Below are positions 1 through 5,517 of a stretch of DNA of 5,517 nt, piece after piece. This DNA comes from Sneathiella sp. Lineage in GTDB: Bacteria; Pseudomonadota; Alphaproteobacteria; Sneathiellales; Sneathiellaceae. The DNA lies in NCBI GenBank assembly GCA_016765515.1, contig JAESPT010000066.1, positions 1-5,517 of the forward strand, given 5' to 3'. A program made the position numbers and the translations under genes. Position 1 is the stretch's first letter. Every line of letters starts with the position of its first letter. The notes below the pieces were generated by a model that did not search any database, was not told where the DNA came from, and saw only the letters and a list, made by a program, of their open reading frames with translations.

Positions 1-1
1 T

Positions 2-1957
2 TCTCCAGCCTACATATTCATAAAAGACCTTGAAGGAAGGTACATAGTTTCTGGCGATAAATTTACGGCAAAAGTCGGTTGGCCAAAGGGTTATCTACTA
101 GGAAAAACAGATGACGAAATTTTCCCCAAACCTGTGGCCGATATTTTAAAGAGTAACGATCGAAAAGTTATAAATGCCGGAAAAGCCATTTCAGTAAAGG
201 AGTCATTTTCATTGGCAGATCAGGAAATAACAAATATTTCAGTAAAATTTCCACTGTTTGACACTCAAGGCAAGATTACCGGCGTTGCTGGGATTGCAAC
301 GGATATTAGCGAACTGGTGCAAGCTGAAAACAAGCTGAAGGACGCGTCTAAAATACTCGAACAACAAGTTCATGAAAGAACCAAAGAACTTTCTGAAGAA
401 ATAGAAGTTCGTCAGCGTACAGAATTAGAACTTCAGAAAATTTTATCTTCCAGCCCAGTAGGTGTCTGTATTTCAGAAAAGGAAAGCGGTGCCCTGTCCT
501 TTGCCAACAAAAGTATCTGTGACCTGCTTGACACAACAAAAGAAGAATTGATCAGCAGTTCTACACTTCCTTTTTGGAGGAAAAGTTCCTACAGAGACGA
601 AATGCTTTCTGAATTTAATGAAACAGGAGGTGCCGGACCAAAAGAAATTAAATTACATCGCAAGAATGGTCAGAGCAAATGGGTTAGTCTCAGCTGGACT
701 AAACTAACAGTTGGCAACAAAGAAAAAATTGTTTCATGGCTCTATGACATCAGTCAAATCAAAGAAGCTGAAACCCTGTTCAAAAGTTCCCAAGAGCAAC
801 TTGAGAAACGCGTCGCGTTAAGAACCTCCGAACTTGAGAGTGAAATAGAGGATCGGAGAAAAATTGAAGATGCACTCCGCGAAAGTGAAGCAAAATTCAA
901 AGCGTCTGCGAATTCCGCATCGGATTGGTTTTGGGGGATGGATCAAACCTATAGGTTCAATTCCTTTTCCGAAAGAATGGAGGAAATCACAGGCATAAAC
1001 CCCAAAGATCTATTGGGATCTCACAGCTGGAAAGCCCTCACGACCAACCTGAAAAAAGAACAATGGGATAAGTACAAATCTGAACTTATCAACACCAAAC
1101 CTTTTAGAGATTTCAAATTTGATGTTGTTAGAAAAGACGGCAGCGTTTTACCCGTTTCAATTAGCGGTATTCCGATTTTCGATGATCTGGGATTTTTTAA
1201 AGGATACCGAGGTGCAGGGCGCGATATTTCTCAGGAACTTATAGCAGAAGAAGAAGCCAAAAAACTGGAACAACAACTTCAACAATCTCAGAAAATGGAA
1301 GCCATTGGGCAATTAACAGGAGGGGTCGCCCACGATTTCAACAATATCCTGGCCATTATTCTCGGTAATTTGGATTTGGTGAATGACGAAATATCCGAAG
1401 AGAGCTCATTGCATTCTTTCATAAAAGCAATTGAAGGTTCTGCCTTGCGAGGAGCGCAATTAACCCAACGATTACTCGCCTATTCACGCAAACAAGCCCT
1501 TCACCCTCAGAAAGCTGATCTTGATGAGCTAGCAGGCGGCATATTAGAGCTCATGGAACGCCTCTTAAGTGAAGCTATTACCCTTCACTACAACCCTTCA
1601 AAGAAACTTCAGCCTGTCTTCGCTGACTCCAGTCAAATCGAAAATGCGCTCATGAACTTGTGCATTAATTCCAGTGACGCCATGCCAAATGGGGGCGACC
1701 TTTTCATAAAAACAGGGAACTTGACCGTCACAGAGACGAATGTTCAGGATTATCCTGATTTGAAAGAAGGACAATACAGCTGGTTATCTGTCAGAGATAC
1801 AGGCTCAGGAATGGATGCCACGACACTGAACCACGCGTTCGAGCCATTTTTTACAACCAAAGAAATCGGAAAAGGGACAGGTCTCGGACTCAGTATGATT
1901 TTTGGGTTTGCCAAACAATCCAATGGGACCATTTTAATCGAACGTGAACTGGGCTAA
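2..1957 (+). CDS. Multi-PAS sensor histidine kinase, 5'-partial, ending at a probable premature stop
   Basis: Sensor kinase that should autophosphorylate on a histidine and pass the phosphate to a response regulator not in this window. The frame is open to the left edge, and the first 44 codons already read as PAS sequence (YIFIKDLEGRYI, then GKTDDEIFP), so the real start lies upstream. Visible order: PAS1 about 2-340 ending in GIATDISE; coiled linker 356-445; PAS2 about 446-760; similar linker 800-889; PAS3 about 896-1240 (SDWFWGMD, then GAGRDIS); H box with GGVAHDFNN, phospho-acceptor His at 1331-1333; N box with Asn at 1667-1669; G1 DTGSGMD at 1796-1816; F box FEPFFTTK at 1838-1861; G2 GKGTGLGLSM at 1868-1897. 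No membrane segment or receiver domain is visible, so the visible part looks cytosolic. The TAA at 1955-1957 removes the last strand of the ATPase fold. The signal sensed and the partner are unknown. By eye it is richer in AT than the genes on its right. Confidence 0.93.
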   Translation, partial: SPAYIFIKDLEGRYIVSGDKFTAKVGWPKGYLLGKTDDEIFPKPVADILKSNDRKVINAGKAISVKESFSLADQEITNISVKFPLFDTQGKITGVAGIATDISELVQAENKLKDASKILEQQVHERTKELSEEIEVRQRTELELQKILSSSPVGVCISEKESGALSFANKSICDLLDTTKEELISSSTLPFWRKSSYRDEMLSEFNETGGAGPKEIKLHRKNGQSKWVSLSWTKLTVGNKEKIVSWLYDISQIKEAETLFKSSQEQLEKRVALRTSELESEIEDRRKIEDALRESEAKFKASANSASDWFWGMDQTYRFNSFSERMEEITGINPKDLLGSHSWKALTTNLKKEQWDKYKSELINTKPFRDFKFDVVRKDGSVLPVSISGIPIFDDLGFFKGYRGAGRDISQELIAEEEAKKLEQQLQQSQKMEAIGQLTGGVAHDFNNILAIILGNLDLVNDEISEESSLHSFIKAIEGSALRGAQLTQRLLAYSRKQALHPQKADLDELAGGILELMERLLSEAITLHYNPSKKLQPVFADSSQIENALMNLCINSSDAMPNGGDLFIKTGNLTVTETNVQDYPDLKEGQYSWLSVRDTGSGMDATTLNHAFEPFFTTKEIGKGTGLGLSMIFGFAKQSNGTILIERELG

Positions 1958-1999
1958 GGAACAACGGCAACGCTCCTTCTGCCAAGTTATATTGAATAA
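1958..1999 (+). other. Untranslated C-terminal remnant of the histidine kinase
   Basis: Directly after the in-frame TAA at 1955-1957 the same reading frame continues for 13 codons as GTTATLLLPSYIE and stops at TAA 1997-1999. In this kinase family the ATPase domain usually ends with a G-x-GTT-x-T-x-x-LP strand. Here 'ELG-stop-GTTATLLLP' matches that pattern, with the stop sitting where a residue such as Lys, Glu or Val is common. The intact kinase probably ended at 1999, only 15 bases from the end of the opposing edd gene. The match is seen in the sequence; the loss of the residue by mutation or sequence error is inference. Confidence 0.85.
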
Positions 2000-2009
2000 C
2001 ATGACCCCA

Positions 2010-2033
2010 AGCCACTAGGAAAAACTAGTGGCT
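2010..2033. terminator. Perfect inverted repeat at the convergent junction, possible two-way terminator
   Basis: AGCCACTAG (2010-2018) and CTAGTGGCT (2025-2033) are perfect reverse complements, giving a 9-bp stem around a 6-base loop, GAAAAA on the + strand and TTTTTC on the - strand. It lies between the convergent kinase and edd genes, where a shared terminator is expected. Neither side is followed by a run of T in the transcript direction, so it is not a canonical intrinsic terminator; it could act as a 3' end stabiliser or work with Rho. The edd stop codon (2015-2017) lies in the stem. Confidence 0.45.
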
Positions 2034-3823
2034 CCGGCCTCCGGTGTACTGACACGTGCACGCATCCCCTGAAACAATCCCCGGCCAGACCCGAAGACTT
2101 CCTCATTTGGCAAAGTTAAGTCAACTTCCCTGCTTTGCAGTTCTTCATCTGATAATTTGACATTCAACGATCCCTGTTCAGCATCAAGGCAAATGATATC
2201 TCCCTCTTGAATTCGACAAATATTACCGCCGTCCAGAGCTTCTGGCGAAATATGGATGGCCGCTGGAATTTTGCCGGATGCCCCTGACATCCGACCATCT
2301 GTCACAAGTGCAACGCGATATCCCAAATCCTGCAAAAGCCCTAACGCTGGGGTCAATTTATGAAGCTCCGGCATACCATTGGCTTTCGGTCCCTGATTTT
2401 TCAGTACAGCCACAAAATCTTTATGAAGTATTCCCTCTGAAAACGCCTGCAGGAATTTCTCTTGGCTCGTGAACACAATCGCAGGCGCCTCAACAACACG
2501 GTTATTTTTTTTAACAGCAGAATATTTTATGACAGATCGACCCAAATTTCCGGTGAGCAGTTTGAGGCCGCCTGTTTTCTCAAAAGGATCAGCGGCACTT
2601 CGAAGAACATCTTTATCCAGACTTTCAACGGGTGACGGCCGCCATTTGATCCTGTTGTTTTCAAGAAACGGCTCCTGCTGGTAGTGAGACAATCCCGGAC
2701 CAGCAATCGTCGAAACATCGTCATGCAAATACCCTTCGTCTAAAAGGGTGCGCACCAGAAACCCGAACCCTCCGGCTGCATGAAAATGATTCACGTCAGC
2801 CTGGCCATTGGGATATATGCGGGCAACAAGGGGAATATGAGCAGATAACTCACTGAAATCATCCCAGTTGATCTGAATACCAGCAGCTCTTGCAATGGCA
2901 ATGAGGTGAATTGTCAGATTAGTCGATCCGCCCGTTGCGAGCAGTCCAACAATGGCATTTACAATTACTTTTTCGTCAATTTGTTGGCCAATAGGAACAA
3001 GATCCTTCTTCCGTGCCAGGGATATAACATGCCGTGTCGCCTCCTTCGTGAGTTCTTCCCGCAAAGGTGTTCCTGGATTTACAAAGGCCGCACCGGGCAA
3101 ATGCAGTCCCATCAGTTCCATCAACATCTGGTTCGTATTTGCCGTTCCATAAAAAGTACAGGTTCCCGGACTATGATAAGATGCGCTCTCTGCCGCGAAT
3201 AACTCTTCACGTCCGATTTTTCCTGCCGCAAACTCCTGTCGCACCCGCGCTTTTTCATCATTTGGCAGCCCTGATGGCATCGGCCCTGCAGGAACGAACA
3301 AAACAGGAAGATGTCCAAAGGACAGAGCACCGATGAGGAGGCCCGGTACGATTTTATCGCAAACTCCCAAGCATAATGCAGCATCAAACACATTATGGCT
3401 CAACGCAATGCTTGTCGCCATCGCGATGATATCCCGGCTAAACAGAGAGAGTTCCATCCCGTCCTGGCCTTGAGTAACACCATCACACATGGCCGGTACG
3501 CCGCCTGCGAATTGCGCCATAGCGCCCTCTGCTTCGGCTGCGGCCTTGATTAACGCGGGATAGCTTTCAAAAGGCTGATGTGCTGACAGCATGTCGTTAT
3601 ATGCAGATACGATACCAACATTCACCCAGGCACCATCTTGATACATATTTTTTTCTGTATCCGGAGATGCCGCACAGGCATGTGCCAGATTTCCGCAAGA
3701 TAATCCGGTCCGATGGGGCCCATCCTTCGCGGCTTCGCTTATGTTTCGTAAATAACGAGCACGACTTTCCTGGCTTCGCTCAATTATCCGATTTGTTACA
3801 ACATCGATTTCTCTAACAACCAT
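2015..3823 (-). CDS. edd: 6-phosphogluconate dehydratase (Entner-Doudoroff)
   Basis: Cytosolic iron-sulfur enzyme that dehydrates 6-phosphogluconate to 2-keto-3-deoxy-6-phosphogluconate, the defining step of the Entner-Doudoroff pathway. The 602-residue product has the usual Edd length and aligns along its whole length with remembered E. coli Edd, from VTNRIIERS near residue 9 to the C-terminal 'GAT'. IlvD/Edd family landmarks: SCGNLAH with Cys43, [17 protein letters not shown] at 110-126, [10 protein letters not shown] with Cys155-Asp156-Lys157, [15 protein letters not shown] with Cys222, ATGGSTN near 296-302, [14 protein letters not shown] at 476-489, and [11 protein letters not shown] at 508-518. 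By analogy with the family, Cys43, Cys155 and Cys222 would hold the cluster, and Ser513 would be the catalytic serine. Start: ATG at 3823, with GAAGGT 8 bases upstream and an N terminus matching E. coli. It is last in the zwf-pgl-edd run, 18 bases after pgl; eda does not follow. No defect is seen. Confidence 0.98.
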   Translation of the reverse strand: MVVREIDVVTNRIIERSQESRARYLRNISEAAKDGPHRTGLSCGNLAHACAASPDTEKNMYQDGAWVNVGIVSAYNDMLSAHQPFESYPALIKAAAEAEGAMAQFAGGVPAMCDGVTQGQDGMELSLFSRDIIAMATSIALSHNVFDAALCLGVCDKIVPGLLIGALSFGHLPVLFVPAGPMPSGLPNDEKARVRQEFAAGKIGREELFAAESASYHSPGTCTFYGTANTNQMLMELMGLHLPGAAFVNPGTPLREELTKEATRHVISLARKKDLVPIGQQIDEKVIVNAIVGLLATGGSTNLTIHLIAIARAAGIQINWDDFSELSAHIPLVARIYPNGQADVNHFHAAGGFGFLVRTLLDEGYLHDDVSTIAGPGLSHYQQEPFLENNRIKWRPSPVESLDKDVLRSAADPFEKTGGLKLLTGNLGRSVIKYSAVKKNNRVVEAPAIVFTSQEKFLQAFSEGILHKDFVAVLKNQGPKANGMPELHKLTPALGLLQDLGYRVALVTDGRMSGASGKIPAAIHISPEALDGGNICRIQEGDIICLDAEQGSLNVKLSDEELQSREVDLTLPNEEVFGSGRGLFQGMRARVSTPEAGATSFS

Positions 3824-3831
3824 GAAATATT

Positions 3832-3837
3832 ACCTTC
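3832..3837 (-). promoter_or_regulatory. Ribosome binding site of edd
   Basis: On the - strand GAAGGT stands 8 bases before the edd ATG at 3823, inside the 18-base gap after the pgl stop. It supports this start and independent loading of ribosomes on edd within the shared transcript. Confidence 0.7.
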
Positions 3838-3841
3838 AACA

Positions 3842-4537
3842 TTATGAAGCCCAGTATAATCGGATGTTTCCTTCTGCAGCAGTCAGTAAGGCCCCGAGTG
3901 GGGCCGTCAGGTACCCGGAGGATATTTTTTGAAAGATCTCCTTTTTAAGATCTCCCGTAAAATGAACAAAAATATTATCACTGCGTTTGAGTACCGGAAA
4001 CGAAAGACTGATCCGTAAATCTGGCGCCGTTTTCGGTTCCACAACAACGGTTTTCAACTGATTATCGTTCGACAGAAGTTCTTCAATATTTTCTGCACAC
4101 GGAAAAAGAGACGCTGTATGCCCATCTTCTCCCATACCCAAAACCAAGACATCAGCAGGGTGATCCAGAAATTCGAGCTTATCTTCTAGATAATCAGGCA
4201 CGTTATAAGCGCCTAAATGAGCGACCTGCATTCCTTGAAAATGAGCAGACCGGGCCGCATTTTTCAAAAAACACTCCCGGATCATTTTTTCATTGCTGCG
4301 TTCACTGTCCGGAGTCACCCAGCGTTCATCTGCGAGCAAGACCGTCACACGATCCCAGGCGACATCATATTGACTAAGCCTATCCAACATTCCCTTTGGC
4401 GTATTTCCGCCTGACAGGACCAGAGTCGCTGCATTTTTTTCATCAATAGCATTTGCCAACAAATCCGCAATTTTACCGCTTAAAGCTGTGTCCAGTTGCG
4501 CCCGCGTAGAAAATAGATGCTCGTCCAATGTCAGCAT
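3842..4537 (-). CDS. pgl: 6-phosphogluconolactonase, DevB/SOL type
   Basis: Cytosolic hydrolase that opens 6-phosphoglucono-delta-lactone made by Zwf to 6-phosphogluconate, the substrate of Edd. The 231-residue product is typical in length for the DevB/SOL type and unlike the longer beta-propeller Pgl of E. coli. Motifs: LVLSGGNTPKGM at 39-50, DERWV at 70-74 with ERSN at 79-82, LGMGEDGHTASLFP at 133-146 (holding the family's conserved histidine), PDLRISLSFPVL further on, and an end close to the family's usual IYWA. Start: I choose ATG at 4537. It gives about 40 residues before the SGG motif, as is normal, lies 4 bases past the zwf stop and has GGAGAG 10 bases upstream. A longer frame from TTG at 4585 adds 16 residues that only overlap the end of zwf. 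The tight spacing suggests translational coupling with zwf. Confidence 0.95.
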   Translation of the reverse strand: MLTLDEHLFSTRAQLDTALSGKIADLLANAIDEKNAATLVLSGGNTPKGMLDRLSQYDVAWDRVTVLLADERWVTPDSERSNEKMIRECFLKNAARSAHFQGMQVAHLGAYNVPDYLEDKLEFLDHPADVLVLGMGEDGHTASLFPCAENIEELLSNDNQLKTVVVEPKTAPDLRISLSFPVLKRSDNIFVHFTGDLKKEIFQKISSGYLTAPLGALLTAAEGNIRLYWAS

Positions 4538-4541
4538 GAGT

Positions 4542-5517
4542 TCAAATCTCTCCGCCGTCGTGCCAAGTCCGGTTATCTTTTGCAATCATTGCGGTGGCCG
4601 ATGAAGATCCCATGGTTCCCGCGGGATACCGATCAAGATCCTGCTGATTACTCGCCCATCCTTCCATAATGGGTTCTACCCATTCCCAAGCGGCTTCAAG
4701 TTCATCGCGGCGCATGAACAAGGTAGAGTTTCCCCGTACGGAATCCAGTATCAATCGCTCATACGCTTCGGGAGCCCGGCTTCTGAAGACATCGGAGTAA
4801 CTGAGATTGAGTGGGGTTTGTTGCAGCCGCAGCCCACCCGGTCCAGGGACCTTACTGGTCATAATCAGTTTTATACCTTCATCTGGTTGCAAACGAATAA
4901 TAAGCCGATTGGGTTTTATCCCCTGACCACTCGTCGGAAAAATCTGATGAGGAACCGGTTTGAACTCGATGACAATCTCGGAAAATTTTTGCCGTAATCT
5001 CTTTCCCGTGCGCAAATAAAAGGGAACGCCGGTCCAGCGCCAATTATCAATTTCGGCTTTAATCGCAACAAAAGTCTCCGTATCACTTTCCTCTAACTTG
5101 CAATCTTCAAGATATCCCTTCGTCGCCTCACCCTCTATGGCACCCGGTTCATACTGTCCGCGCACCGTATGGGTTAAAACCTGTTCTCCTTTTATGGCTC
5201 TCAAGCTCTTCAAAATTTTCAGCTTTTCATCCCGAACAGCGTCTTGGTCGAAATGCGCAGGCGGCTCCATGGCGACCAGACAGAGCAGCTGAACAAGATG
5301 GTTTTGAACCATATCGCGGAGTGCTCCGCTCTTGTCGTAATACTCTCCTCGGCCTTCGACCCCGATGGTCTCGGCAACGGTAATCTGAACATGATCGATC
5401 ATTCCGTGATGCCACATAGGTTCAAAAAGAGAATTCCCAAATCGCAGGACCATCAGATTTTGAACTGTCTCCTTACCCACATAGTGATCGATACGAAAAA
5501 TCTGTTCCTCGGAAAAA
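4542..5517 (-). CDS. zwf: Glucose-6-phosphate 1-dehydrogenase, C-terminal 324 residues (start outside window)
   Basis: Oxidises glucose-6-phosphate to 6-phosphogluconolactone with reduction of NAD(P)+, feeding the Entner-Doudoroff and pentose phosphate routes. The frame is open to the right edge, and the first visible residues, FSEEQIFRIDHYVGKE, hold the family's substrate-binding signature, so the gene continues beyond the window. Roughly 160-170 N-terminal residues with the nucleotide-binding fold are missing. Conserved blocks: RIDHYVGKE; EGRGEYYDKSGALRDMVQNH, whose His (codon 5298-5300) lies 62 residues after the His of RIDHY, the same spacing as His178 to His240 in the Leuconostoc enzyme; PFYLRTGKRL; YERLILDSVRGNSTLFMRRDE split by no gaps; and YPAGTMG near the end. 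Because the coenzyme-binding part is absent, NAD versus NADP preference cannot be judged. It ends in TGA at 4542-4544, 4 bases before pgl; it is the first visible gene of the run, and its promoter is not in the window. Confidence 0.97.
   Translation of the reverse strand, partial: FSEEQIFRIDHYVGKETVQNLMVLRFGNSLFEPMWHHGMIDHVQITVAETIGVEGRGEYYDKSGALRDMVQNHLVQLLCLVAMEPPAHFDQDAVRDEKLKILKSLRAIKGEQVLTHTVRGQYEPGAIEGEATKGYLEDCKLEESDTETFVAIKAEIDNWRWTGVPFYLRTGKRLRQKFSEIVIEFKPVPHQIFPTSGQGIKPNRLIIRLQPDEGIKLIMTSKVPGPGGLRLQQTPLNLSYSDVFRSRAPEAYERLILDSVRGNSTLFMRRDELEAAWEWVEPIMEGWASNQQDLDRYPAGTMGSSSATAMIAKDNRTWHDGGEI
4548..4553 (-). promoter_or_regulatory. Ribosome binding site of pgl, inside the end of zwf
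   Basis: GGAGAG on the - strand lies in the last codons of zwf (the Gly-Glu codons) and 10 bases before the pgl ATG at 4537. It decides the pgl start in favour of this ATG over the TTG at 4585, and it places pgl initiation where zwf ribosomes terminate. Confidence 0.65.

Noticed and set aside
134..136. GTG as the start of the histidine kinase
   Set aside because: The same frame is open to the left edge, and the 44 codons before it read as the front half of the first PAS domain, so this GTG is an internal valine.
1750..1932. Antisense open frame of about 60 codons opposite the kinase ATPase domain
   Set aside because: It is the complement of conserved catalytic motifs, with no ribosome site or recognisable product; a shadow of the real gene.
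1958..2014. Receiver domain after the kinase (hybrid kinase)
   Set aside because: After the GTTATLLLP strand the frame stops at 1999 and the convergent edd gene begins at 2015, leaving no room for a receiver domain.
2034..2044. CCGG-CCT-CCGG short inverted repeat next to the hairpin
   Set aside because: It has a 4-bp stem with a 3-base loop, lies inside edd coding sequence and is too short to be meaningful by itself.
2906..3393. Several overlapping open frames of 66-98 codons on both strands within edd
   Set aside because: They overlap each other and the strongly conserved dehydratase frame, their products resemble nothing, and they are rich in residues expected from antisense reading.
5478..5480. 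GTG as the start of zwf
   Set aside because: It is the valine in RIDHYVGKE, a conserved active-site block; the frame continues to the window edge.

Overview
The window fits a chromosomal segment of an alphaproteobacterium with moderate GC. The evidence is the gene order zwf-pgl-edd, a common alphaproteobacterial arrangement of the Entner-Doudoroff entry genes, and a multi-PAS histidine kinase with a 'SDWFW' PAS domain and a 'GGVAHDFNN' H box, both frequent in that class. I cannot resolve the order or genus from the sequence alone.

Layout: two gene blocks face each other and converge at about position 2000. On the + strand (2 to 1957, with a remnant tail to 1999) lies the 3' part of a sensor histidine kinase with three PAS domains; its start lies before the window. 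On the - strand, reading from the right edge, come the C-terminal two thirds of zwf (glucose-6-phosphate dehydrogenase, start outside the window), a complete pgl (6-phosphogluconolactonase) and a complete edd (6-phosphogluconate dehydratase). They are separated by only 4 and 18 bases, so they very probably form one operon. No stretch over 300 bases lacks a gene, and I see no tRNA, rRNA, mobile element or CRISPR array.

How the genes work together: Zwf oxidises glucose-6-phosphate to 6-phosphogluconolactone, Pgl hydrolyses the lactone to 6-phosphogluconate, and Edd dehydrates that to 2-keto-3-deoxy-6-phosphogluconate. The aldolase (eda) that would finish the pathway is not here. The kinase has no visible link to this pathway beyond sharing the convergent junction.

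The most notable observation is an in-frame TAA at 1955-1957 in the kinase. It lies just before 13 further codons that read as the normal last strand of the ATPase domain (GTTATLLLP), followed by a second TAA at 1997-1999. This looks like a point nonsense mutation or a sequence error that clips the end of the catalytic domain. A perfect 9-bp inverted repeat at the junction contains the edd stop codon. I found no convincing previously undescribed system here.
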